The position numbers were made by a program, and so were the translations under genes. The notes beneath the pieces are model-generated. The model worked only from the letters and a program-made list of their open reading frames with translations. It had not been told where the DNA came from and did no database searches. From NCBI GenBank assembly GCA_009192285.1, contig WBVU01000004.1:1944001-2008000 (forward strand): DNA of 64,000 nt, in the 5' to 3' direction. The DNA is from Morchella semilibera. Its lineage: Eukaryota; Ascomycota; Pezizomycetes; Pezizales; Morchellaceae. Below, piece after piece: positions 25,801 to 36,634 of this stretch (positions are counted from its first letter, which is position 1; each line of letters starts with the position of its first letter).

Positions 25801-26367
25801 ATCTTCAATCAAAGTCTCAATGTTATAGAACACTTTGCCAAGGATATTTCAGATCCTGGAACTGCAAAAGTCGCCTTTTTACTCATGTCCAAAATGTCGG
25901 CTGTTTATGGACCATCAACCGCTGGAAAACCGCAACTGCAGCAGCAGCAGCAGCAGCAACTGCAGCAGCAGCCAAACAGCGTCGCTAACAATCCACCAGA
26001 GAGGCCTCTCGAAGGCTTCGAGTCAGTCATGATCGAAACCTTCTCATTACTTTGCTTTCAAGTGCCCTCAACAACTGGGTTTAATCCAAAGGATGCGCAA
26101 GCTAAAATGGTTCTAGGCGAGATTGCTGCGCTCCAAAAGATGCTCTATTACAAATTAGGAGACAATTATGTCCATTATCTTAGGACCGTTTATTTTCCTT
26201 CTTTCGGCTTCGCCTTGGCGGATGAATATTTGACTGCGCTGGTGCAGTTTGACCAAAAGCATTTTAGAAGCTATTACCAGGTTTGTTACCTCAGTATTTA
26301 CTACTAAAGCTGATTGCTAACAACTATGTTATACTAGAATTTTGCGGTGCAAGTTAGTGGTGGCTAA
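22897..26367 (+). CDS. LOS1: Exportin-T (tRNA nuclear export receptor)
   Basis: Importin-beta family receptor that carries mature tRNA out of the nucleus with Ran-GTP. Seven exons: 22897-22908, 22977-23036, 23113-24595, 24661-25493, 25545-25728, 25790-26280, 26338-26367; 1,030 residues. A 12-base first exon (MDTQ) joins VESAVDIASNPTTSQELKGQ and AMEFLQTIKVSPEGWQICL. The Xpo1-like region shows KLTQTMTYLFVAMYTTSWPA and FDDILALTS, and the C-terminal half SSHPAVKLRYMEIINRYSPF, HPRVRKRSWYLFQRFVKSLR and KDAQAKMVLGEIAAL. Helical HEAT-type repeats cover the whole length. A Gln-rich insert (LQQQQQQQLQQQ) encoded by CAG repeats lies near residue 880, typical of low-constraint loops. The last 9 coding codons rest on an inferred small exon. 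Confidence 0.93.
25932..25973 (+). repeat. In-frame CAG microsatellite in LOS1
   Basis: CAA-CTG-CAG units encode LQQQQQQQLQQQ inside exon 6. The length is likely to vary between strains. Confidence 0.85.
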
Positions 26368-27872
26368 TCCCCACCAAAAAGAAAGAAAAAACAATTCTTT
26401 TCTCTGTGAAATATTAATCCTTGCCTTTTCGTGTCTTCTAATATTCTCCTGTCTTTTCACGCCCGACCTTGGCTCCCAAGGCGTTCCTACACAGTTTACC
26501 TCCTATCTTATTCCCATCCCTTATATATCACTTCCTTCCTAAAAGCGCGAAAGAGATAACAAAAGTTGACGCATTTAGCGGCACATCTCGTTTATCGATT
26601 TATTTTTATTTGTTCTCTTTCTCCGAGAGAAAGTAAATATCAACATGTGACTCTTGATATGTTTGGTGGTGACTTTGGGCAATTTGTTAGAATAGAGATT
26701 GTTTCTTTTTCTTTCTTCTCTCTTTTCCTTCTCAGTACGGGCTACTTTTTTCTTCTTCCTATATTTTCTTCCTACGATGTATATATGGTTCTTCCACCCT
26801 CGTTTCTCCTCACGGCGAAATTCCTAAGCCCTTGAAGCTATTACTTTCCCATGGAAGGACGAGCTTGTAATAATATTTGAATGCCGGCATTCGGAATGGG
26901 CCCGCCATTGGTTGATATCCGGAGGCGCGTGAACTATTCAAGCAGAAGTGCCATTCCCCTTTTGAGTACTTCGTGCCTTTGATGAGTCCGTAATCAATTT
27001 TCCTTGAGCACGGATTTTATGAGGAAGTATTCCTTTTAGGGGTTGTTTAGCCATTATATGTAAGTCGTGGATTTCTATGTGCATCTTGCTGAGATTAGAC
27101 TACTACATGTAAGTACATACCTACATGTACTAGGGCAGTTACAATAGATACATGTAGTCCCCTACATATCCCTGCTATCCCATGGCTCGTAGCTTGGCTT
27201 TGACCCTTTGACTACAACCCTCTCCTGCAACCCACCGCTCATGAAACACTACAAGCCTGGGCTCCACGCATTAAAAATCATGTTGATGAGTCCTGAGGTC
27301 GATCTGAGAAAATACGGTTGAGAGCCAGGCACCATCGGCTACTGGCGAGGGCTTCAAAGCCCTCTGCTACGGGTGATGGGATAGATGGTATAATAGGAGT
27401 TCTTTGAACCCTTTAAAACAATTACAGAAGAATCTCCAGCAATTCTACATATAAAGTACCTGGTGCTGCACACAACTAATGAACCGACAACAAGTATGTA
27501 GACATACGGCGACCCACCCCGTTGAACTAAGCGAGTGATATATTATGATTCTATTTAAATGCTTTACTTGCCGCGAGAATAAGTTTCCGACACGGTTTGG
27601 CGGAAACTTATTCTCGCCGCAGGTACATGTAGTTGTCTATTTAACACAATACCTCAAGCTATGCCCATAATAAAATTAAACCATTGTATAATTTTTATTT
27701 TGTTAAATCTCTAGCTATGATTGGAATCTGAGGATCATTGAAAGCGACGAAGTTGAGGGTAGTCAACTTATTTCTTCAAACTCACAATACCGAGCCTCAA
27801 CAAATATAGTTTCATTCCCCGCAATAAACAGGAGTCACCTGCTGTAAATTAATACCTAATACTACAGTAAGT
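26368..27872. other. Convergent intergenic region, LOS1 / aminopeptidase
   Basis: 1.5 kb without a supported gene. It has T/C-rich stretches at 26690-26770, TACATGTA palindromes at 27104, 27122, 27149 and 27624, and a strong hairpin at 27573-27617. Confidence 0.6.
27573..27617. repeat. Perfect 17-bp inverted repeat with 11-nt loop
   Basis: GCGAGAATAAGTTTCCG and its exact complement flank ACACGGTTTGG. The arms extend imperfectly outward (CCGC / GCCGCAGG). It could be a foldback mini-transposon end pair or a structured transcript end between convergent genes. Confidence 0.75.
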
Positions 27873-29706
27873 TTATGTAGTAGAATCAACCAAGATCTTC
27901 GGCTCGAGTTGAGAGAAGTTATCGAAGTATGTTTTGAAAAGTTTGACGGCATGCTCAACGTCGCGAGCTCCTCTGTGGTGGTCTTGTTAGCTTCGAATCT
28001 AACTTAGAAAAGAAGTGTGTATATACCCGGTTTCACGGATAGAGTGCATGCTCAACTGGCAATTACCCATGTCCACAGTCCTAGCACCAAGTGCGGCGCT
28101 CAACATAGGGCCAATGGTCGATCCGCAAGAGCTGTCATTCCTGACTACGAAAAGCTGTAGCGGTACGCCTGCCATCTTTGCTACCTCCGTTGTCAACACA
28201 ATACCTGGCGAGTTGGTGGCATAGCGTGCATTGGCATTAACTTTGATGACGGGGCCTTTGTTCATTTCTGGGCGGTGAGAAGACTCGTATTTGGCAGGGT
28301 AATTCGGGTGCACAGAGTGTGCCATATCACAAGACCAGAGCATTGACTTGATCAATGTCTCTTCGAAAGCCGTAGCAGCATCAGACGAGAGGCGACGAAT
28401 GATAGCAGGAAGGAAGTTGGAGTCAGCACCTTGTGCTGTCTGTGAACCGATTTCTTCATGGTCGAACAAGCTAATCAATCTGATGCCCGATTCTTCATCA
28501 AGAGCTTTCTCATCTCCGATGGATTCGATTAAACCGACAGTTGCGCAAAAGGACATAGTCAGGTTGTCAAGTCTTTGGGAGAAAATAAATTCATCATTGA
28601 CGCCGCCAAGAACAGATGCTTGTGTGTCGTAAAGAATCATTTCAAAGTCAAGAACATCCTCTGCACCAACGCCTGCTGCCTCTGCAATGCGATCGATAAT
28701 TATAGGATGGTGGCGGTCTGTCATCAACGCCAATGGTTTGAAGTCACCTTTAGCTTCCGATTTTTCGGCTGAATTGTCGGTTGCCGTCTTGTTCAACTCG
28801 GCAGCGGCAAGGCCTGCAATTGGAAACAATTGCGTCTCCTTATTGAAAGTGAAGGTCTCCTGACGGTCCAGGTGGATAGCAAGAGTAGGGATCCGTAGGA
28901 TGGGTTGGTCAATTTTGATCAGCTTCGAGACGATGCTACCATTCGAATGGCGGACCATTGCGCGCCCGGCAATGGACAAGTCACGATCAAACCCTAGCAC
29001 AATATCAGGACCAAAATATTACCTGGTTTTTAGACGACTGAAAATAATAAGTCGAAATGTGGGTGGATTTTAGCTCACATGTGTGCCATAATCCACCTGC
29101 ATGAAAACTAGTCAGCCGGAATTGCCCATTTACTAGAATAGAGCACTTATAGTAAGGGCCTATATAGGCTTACCTCCATATGTTTCAACTCCCACCTGTA
29201 GGAAAGATCCGTTTTCGGCAAACTTCTTGGATACTGGCTTAATACGTAGAGCCGGTGAATCCGTGTGAGCTCCAAGCAAAGCCATTCCATTACCTGGCTA
29301 TCCGTCCCCAAAAGTCAAAACCCACCCAAATCTTACCGATTAGAATAGGAATTTGCGTACCTTCCATTTTTTCCCCACCCCAAAGGCTATTATGGAAGAT
29401 CCATTTCGAGTCACAAAATAACGACCGCCATTCTTAACGCACTGGGCCCAAGGCTCACGTTCCTGTAGCGAAAACTGTAAGCTTCGGTTGAGTGTAAATT
29501 CCTTATCAAGCTCTTCTAAACCTTAATCTCGACAAATCCAGCCTTTTTCAAAAGTTGCTTTGAGGATTCAACAGCATGGAAAGCTAGTTCGTTTGTCAGT
29601 CAGTTTAATTAAATGTTCATGAAGTGGACTTCTACTACTCACGTGTTGGGGACGCATTGACATACGACAGGAAGTCAAGGGCGTATTTTCGGGAGCTAGA
29701 AGTCAT
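27873..29706 (-). CDS. APE4: Aspartyl aminopeptidase, peptidase family M18
   Basis: Cytosolic dodecameric zinc enzyme that removes N-terminal Asp/Glu; in yeast Ape4 is also delivered to the vacuole. Seven exons: 29706-29643, 29583-29522, 29462-29361, 29297-29174, 29096-29079, 28993-28027, 27972-27873; 478 residues. It starts [19 protein letters not shown] and [17 protein letters not shown]. Metal and catalytic motifs are [32 protein letters not shown] and MHSIRETGG. An 18-base micro-exon (GLWHT) completes [19 protein letters not shown]. The C-terminus is [13 protein letters not shown]. Each intron is short, and the protein matches the family end to end with no lesions. It faces CDH1 across a 1-kb region. 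Confidence 0.95.
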
Positions 29707-30712
29707 AGTGACTGTTGTTTTGAATATTCTTCACACTTATGGTACGTAGGACACAGGATCACGATAGTATAGTGTGTGCGGGGAAGATAAGGTGGGGTTG
29801 GTGTAAATGTCAAGCATGCGGGGGCCAAGACATTGGACCGAGCGTCAATCTGATCTAGTTCATCTGATACCCTAAATTATCAACGTTGTTTTTGACTGCA
29901 TAGCAACCCTCTTTGAATTCCCTATGCAGCCAGCACTCAGGGATAAAGACAACATCTGGGCCTCCCCGCCAAATAGCGCTACTTCATAAACAAACAAATA
30001 AACCGCAGGGCGAGCAGATATGAACTTGGCTTTCAAATTAGCACCTCTGTGGGTTTTGTCAGCGCGTCTATTCTAGCTCCATGTCATCCCTCAAGAGGAA
30101 AGTTCCCATGACTTACATGTATGGAGAAAAACAATAACAAGTTATTTCGTTAAAGCAGCGATAATATTAACATAGTAAGGCCCTAATCAACGAAACGATA
30201 ACTAATTTTCGAAAAACAAATGCCTTTACAATCATAGGTATACATAAATACACTGTTGTTAGAATTTATCGATAAATATACCACCACGTAACACAGAATC
30301 CAGAATATCTGTTTTGCCCTCGATCCAGTCGCCTTTGTAGCGTTCCCCGGACAACGCCGGGTGCACAACGTAGCACTTGCCAAACAGGGGCGGCCGATTT
30401 CCCGGTTGGGACGTCCTGCGTTTTTGTTTACTTTTCGCAACCGCGACCTCACTCATCATCGCTCAACCCACAAGTTACAACACCCGAGCCAACCCCCCCC
30501 CCCCCCATCGCTTCCCATCACCTGTCATCCATCACCCCTCACCCACAAAATCAACGCTATATCCAACCCATAGCCTATCACTAAAATCATTCTGCTTGTT
30601 ACACCTTAGATTAACAATCTCTGGGCCAGATAACCCATCGCCACTGCCCCTCAGCGAGCTAGCTTGCAGTAGCCCCGCTAGCTCTCTGCTTCTCTTTCCA
30701 GCCCCCACCACA
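29707..30712. other. Divergent promoter region, aminopeptidase / CDH1
   Basis: 1.0 kb between the two start codons. TACATGTA lies at 30114, a C14 run at 30493-30506, and a C/A-rich 5' leader precedes CDH1. Open frames here end at or overlap CDH1 exon 1 and are not believable genes. Confidence 0.5.
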
Positions 30713-32578
30713 ATGCGAGGATCGGAATTCGAGAATCGGGTTCGACACGCAGCAAAACCCAAATCACCGACCGAATCGCCTGCTCCAAAGCTCTCTAATG
30801 GTCCTGATGCCGATGCGCTCAGGGCAGCCCTGAGCGACGCTGTCGCATCCCCGGTCCCGGCCCCATCACCAAGTAGGAAGAGGCAGCGGATAGTTTACGG
30901 TGATAGGTGCGTGGATGTTGTTTATAGGGACTGTTTAGGTCGCCTAGGAAGGCTAGCTATAAGGGATTGAAGTTGATTTTGAAGTTTTCCAGGTTTATAC
31001 CAAATCGCGAAGGGGTAGATCTACAAGCTAGCTACAGCTTACTACATGCCGATGGTTCACCTTCGACCCCTTCAAAACCAAAGAAAAGAACACCACATGG
31101 CGAACTCCATTTTCAGAAGAGTATGCCCACTTATATCCTTGTTGTCGAGGCGCGGTTGCTAATGATACTCCTACGACAGCCGAGGAAGCCAATCGGACCT
31201 TTTCAACACTCCTTCGTTCCGAGCTTTTCCACAATGAAATCCCCCAGAGTTCACCTTCATCACTAACAACTCGTAATTCTGCCCGCGATACTGCCCGCGC
31301 ACCAACACCTCCTGCGACCAACAGCTCTACTAACACACCTGCCACACCCTCAAAGAATCTCTTTACTTATATGTCCCCAAAGACACGAACTCCTCAAACC
31401 CGACACGGGCCCAACGTAGATACTAGGTCTGAAATATACTCCCTATCACCTGTCAGATTCGATAGCCAGCGAATGCTTCTATCACCTAGAAAGCAACCAA
31501 GGGCTGTTAGCAAGGTGCCATATAAGGTGCTAGATGCGCCTGAGTTGGCGGATGATTTCTATCTAAACCTAGTGGATTGGGGGAGTACAAACATCCTGGG
31601 TGTAGGGCTGGGTAGTTGCGTTTATATGTGGAATTCGGCTTCGGGGCTAGTAACAAAATTATGCGATTTGGGGACAGACGATAAGGTTACGAGCGTTTCT
31701 TGGATACAAAGAGTATGGGACTCATGTTCCCCACTGGCATCGCTCCAAGATTAGGCTAACACTTCTCCCAGGGATCACATGTTGCAATAGGAACAAATAA
31801 AGGGTTTGTCCAGATATGGGATGCGAAGGAGTGCCGTCGGCTACGAGTGATGACAGGGCACACAGCTCGAGTTGGTAAGTCTTCTACGAATTTTTAATAC
31901 GGATTTTATACTGATTCCTCAGGTGCTCTTGCTTGGAACGATCATATCCTGACATCCGGCTCGCGTGACCGAACAATATATCATCGTGATGTCCGTGCGC
32001 CTGATCAACATATCGCAAAACTTGTGGGCCACAAGCAGGAAGTTTGTGGATTAAAATGGAATTGCGAAGACGGGCAGTTAGCATCTGGAGGGAATGACAA
32101 CAAGCTTTTTGTTTGGGACAAACTTAGCGAGCAACCATTATACAAGTTTACAGAACATACGGCAGCGGTAAAGGCGATTGCATGGTCTCCCCATCAGCAC
32201 GGCACATTAGCATCAGGCGGAGGCACAGCGGACCGAAGAATAAAATTCTGGAACACATTGACGGGACAACCAATAAGTGAAATCGATACTGGAAGCCAAG
32301 TTTGCAACCTTGCGTGGAGCAAAAACTCAAACGAGATTGTCAGCACGCATGGATATTCCGAAAATCAAATTGTTGTCTGGAAATATCCTAGTATGACACA
32401 GGTTGTCAGCCTCACAGGACATACCTACAGAGTTTTATACCTAGCAATGTCACCTGATGGACAGGTCATTGTTACTGGTGCCGGCGATGAGACATTGAGA
32501 TTCTGGAATTGCTTTGCAAAAAACAAAAATGAGGGACGTATGAGTATAGCTTTGGACCCATTCCAGCAAATACGATGA
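30713..32578 (+). CDS. CDH1: APC/C activator of the Cdh1/Fizzy-related family, WD40
   Basis: Recruits substrates to the anaphase-promoting complex late in mitosis and in G1. Five exons: 30713-30906, 30993-31120, 31180-31712, 31772-31874, 31923-32578; 537 residues. The C-box DRFIPNRE forms across the first splice junction. KKRTPHGELHFQK and NRTFSTLLRSELF follow, then RKQPRAVSKVPYKVLDAPEL and DDFYLNLVDWGSTNILGVGL lead into a seven-bladed WD40 propeller (QIWDAKECRRLRVMTGHTAR, LTSGSRDRTIYHRDVR, LASGGNDNKLFVWDKLSEQP). The C-terminal Ile-Arg tail binds APC subunits. KVPYKVLDAPELxDDFYLN and GGGTADRRIKFWN favour Cdh1/Ste9 over Cdc20. It looks complete and functional. Confidence 0.95.
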
Positions 32579-33794
32579 GCCAAGATGGAACCAGATTAGA
32601 TGTATCTTGTTTTGATATTTTTCTCTTTATTTCTGTAGGAGTTTTGTGCAAAGAGAGTTAGCGTCTGATGTTGACAGTATTATTCTTTTATACTTTGGTG
32701 ATGCAGTATGTTTTTTTTTTCTTGTGGAAATTAGGACGGGGCGGGCGTCCAGGAGGGTTCATATCTAAAATTTCCTTTTCGGCGTGGATGTTTCTCAGGA
32801 TTTTTCTTCTCGACCTTTACCTCTCCTATTCTCTATTCCATCATTCACTTACAATCTTGAGTTTCAGTACTGAGTATCACTTCTTTAGCAAGCCAAAAAA
32901 AAAACCGCGGCGAAAGAGGAGTTGTATTTATATCTATTCCACAGTTCGGGTATTCATTTAGCGATTATTTAATCCCATCTGGTTATAATGTTTGTGCATC
33001 TTATTTGATGTTTAATAGGAGATTCAATGGTGGAGCACTCGTACTCATAATATGACGCCAGCTTAATAAAAATTCTTGACCGTTAAAAGTGTAACGAAAC
33101 TTTCTAGAAGAGAGGTCAGCCCAATCTTAAAGGATAGCTACATGTGCATCCACCCCAGCCCCTCCGGTTAGGGACACAATAATGTACCGGGTGTTGAGGG
33201 TAAGTGATCAGAACTGCTCCTGGTTGGTCTGGTTGGCCTGGAGTGCCAAGTTGGCCCCACCCTGGACTTATATCAACCGTGTGCCCCAGGAAACTTCAGA
33301 GGCCAGAACTTGGTCCTCAATTTTACTGCTGCCTCCTGAAAGTTTTCTCTACACAGCCAAATTTGCACCCAAATAGCATATAGAGAAGGTGCTGATAGAT
33401 ACAATATTTTAAATATATTTTTGGATTTTTTTTGGATTTTTTGATGAGGATCTTGGAAAAGTTCTGATGACTTTTTTCCCCCATTCAAGATAAGAATTCT
33501 TGGCAGGTCTTATTGGCCCCAGCCTGTCGCACCCACATATTCTCAACCAATTGTCGTAGAGTTCTGATCACTTTTGTTCACACCCGAGTACTTGCACGAG
33601 CACGGTAGCACCAATCGTGCAAACTTCAAAAACAAAAACTACATATATCTGGAGATTAGGGAAGGCGTACAATTCAGAGTTGAATGTCATTGCTATTGTC
33701 GTTCTTCCGCGTAATAGCAGTAAGGTATACCTATTCCCCAAAAGAGGACTTTACAGAGTCTTATAAGAAAAATTGTTGGTTCTTCGTCCCATTG

Positions 33795-33850
33795 GTCAAG
33801 AAACCCGCGAATTCGCTACGAGAGACCATACTCGCGCTAGGTTTCTTGAC
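33795..33850. repeat. Imperfect inverted repeat, arms about 17-19 bp
   Basis: GTCAAGAAACCCGCGA at the left pairs with TCGCGCTAGGTTTCTTGAC at the right, apart from a small bulge. The loop is about 21 bases. No coding sequence is associated. Confidence 0.6.
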
Positions 33851-34257
33851 GAGTGATCGTGTATGAAGTAAGGTTGTGCTATCCTGAGGGACCACACCGC
33901 CCCTATACAAGGAGGGTTGTATAGCAGAATGTCCTGGGCCTCCCATATCCATGAAATGGAAAAAATTTCTCCATTAGATTATAGCCCTGTTCCGCCTTGG
34001 CCCGTTACTTGCATGGTAGAGGTGTACTGATATATACTTTGCAAAGCCTGCGAATAAGAAACCTCGGGCAATTTCAGCCTGTGACCTTCAAATCCACTGT
34101 GTAGCTGTATATGCACATACAACCCAATTAATCCAGGATAAATGTTTATCTTGAGCTGCATATACGCCGGCCCACAGGAAGTAGGGGTCGAATATCAAGA
34201 TGAACCCCAACGGTAAAGGTCGTCCGTCAATCCGAGTTTTCAAACATTTGGTCAGGA

Positions 34258-34343
34258 TGCCGAAAGTCCTCGTCATGTGACCAAACTAAGCAGAGATAGG
34301 ATCAACTACAATTGGGTTCACGTGACCCGAGGACTTTTCGGCA
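34258..34343. repeat. Imperfect inverted repeat with CACGTG-like cores
   Basis: The left arm TGCCGAAAGTCCTCG-TCATGTGACC and the right arm (complement of GTTCACGTGACC..GAGGACTTTTCGGCA) match over about 25 bases. A full CACGTG lies just outside the right arm at 34345-34350. Either mini-element ends or a bHLH-type double site. Confidence 0.5.
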
Positions 34344-36634
34344 CCACGTGTTGCCTTAAGATCTACCAATAAGCAACACTTTAAAGCTTATAACACAAGT
34401 CTTATATATAAAACCCCACTGCCGCGAGTAATTCCCCACCTACTACATTTGAAATTCTAATCTTTAATATCAAAGTTTACATTTAGCTACCGGCCCCAAT
34501 GCCGGTGTTTTAAAATCGGTTACACTATCGTAACCTACATTCTCAGACCTAGGCTCGCGATGCGGCGGGAAGATCTCCTGCAGCGCTCAGATGTTGCACA
34601 AGTCGTCTACCCTACTTTGAGATTCCCAGGGCGTTTATCCGTTAACGGGTGCTCGTGTGTGATGGTGAAATTGCAACCAGTGGAGCCTCTGCACGGTCTA
34701 TGAAGCCTTGGGAGCTAGAGGGTTATGGTTTCTGGACAGAGTTGTTATTACTTAGAAACAAGCTCATTATTCATACGTGGCACCACTGCACGCTTCTGCA
34801 TCGTCACCGGGAGTTAGCCGATCCAATCGCTTGAAATAAAATTTGCGTGGAGTAAGATGAAAAGGAAAGAAACCCGGGCGGGGCTCTTGGTGGGGAAGGA
34901 AAAAATAATTTACCCCATTATGACATAGAGGGGGGGGGGTAACGTTGGAGGTGGAGGACAAGGAGAGGGGCAGGAATCGACGATGTGAGAGGGTGTGTAA
35001 GGAATTGAATTTCCAGTAGATCGACGAAATGCTTGGTACTCTTGGGTTTTGCAGGGGTATCGCGGACTTTTTTTCTAAAGCGTGGACTTTCCGCCTTGAT
35101 TGAGGAGGACCTTTGGGTTTTTTTTTTTTTTTTCCCCTTTAGCATCTATGGAGTCCGGCAAAACTGAAAGCTTTCGCCCCACCAGAAGGGAGGGGCAAAT
35201 TTGTTTATTAGGGCCTCATGTCATTTGTGTACCCTCACATGGAACCAAAGCTTTCACGCACGGGGGGCGCGGGGAAGAGGGAAGGTGGTTTGCCCTCTTG
35301 TCTCACACTAGGGTTTGGGTTTGCTTGTCAACCTGGACAAACCTTTAGGCAGAGGGGATCTGTCCTTGTGGAGATTTAAGCCCGACCGGGCTACCTGCAT
35401 ATGGCTATAATCGTCCGAGGACCCCGTCCGGTACTCCGATGGGGGTGAAGGGTTTAGTTGTTTATCGGCTGGTCTCGTGAGCGGAAAGGGTCAAGTTGAA
35501 GAATTTTTTTCCCCCCATATAATCTGATTTACCAAAATATTTGGTCCTCACAAGTTTAAAGCGATATTTGCTGGTGATTGAACGCCCTACTCATACCTGA
35601 GCGCATTGAGATGACTAATTGTGCTCACGTAGAGAGGCGAAGGATTCGTGTTCACCGGTGCGCCTTGGGGGTTGTCTCTATTGCCCCTCTTAGATACCAG
35701 ACCGATGCGTGCGTATCCGTTGTGTATACAACATGTAGGTACATGTAGTTGTGTACTGGCAGGGGGAGAGACGTTAGTATATAGGCCTCCAAAAAATTTC
35801 TCCGAAATGTATGGTCATAAGTGAACATTTACCAAGGCATAATGTATCACGGCTATGATACCGGACTACCCTAACACCGCAATGGATCGATGGAGACGAA
35901 CCGTATCAAGCATTCGGAGATTTTGGTTCGAGTCTCACAGGCAGGATACAGACACACATATACCTTAGAGTAGAGCCTCCAGGTAAACATCATGCATTGT
36001 GATGCCTAGTGATACTTGTAATGGCGGGGATTGGGCCTTACCAAAATTTTTGTGTTTTTGGCTATAAGATTATGACTGTGCCTACATGTGGTTGATAGGG
36101 TGATGATCCAAAACAAAACACCGGTAAGTGCCAAATACATGTAGTACTCCACGTAAGATTTATCTTGCATGAAAAACCTGGGGCATATTCCTTCCTGCCT
36201 TGGTAGGACCCAGTGTAGATACATGTCGGTACTGGCTGGCCCCCGGTGGATGTGGTTTGTTACAGACCCACAGATAATCGGGGTCATGCATAAAGAGTAT
36301 CTCTACTCTAATCCTAGGTTTGTGGCCGCATTTCAAACGGTGCTGCTGCCAGTCTTCTTTGAGCATACCAAAGTAGCTGACTCTCCCCCTTACAAACATT
36401 CCCTCGCTCACCCACCACAAACCCCCACACGCCACTCTTCTCACTCCCATTATCCTCTCACTTCCCCGCTCCTCCGTCCCTCTTCCTCTTGTTACACTCC
36501 GCCAACGCCCTCAAATACACCATATCAATTTATCACGTCTTTGTTTAGCCCAACAGCCTTTCTCGCCTTGTGTCATTTTGGTTGACACAGGCTCGGAGCT
36601 GGTCTGGGTCATCCAAAGAATAAGCCAGCTGCCG

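Larger units (their letters stand above)
32579..36634. other. Gene-poor intergenic block
   Basis: About 4 kb with no supported gene. It holds two inverted repeats (33795-33850 and 34258-34343), a TATATATAAAA element near 34404, a G10 run at 34930, T-rich 35118-35135, TACATGTA at 35740 and 36136, and a CT-rich leader before the AcrB-like gene (36390-36540). Confidence 0.6.

Noticed and set aside
35860-35955. tRNA-like B box (GGTTCGAGTC)
   Set aside because: The T-arm does not pair, no A box lies at the right distance, and no acceptor stem forms.
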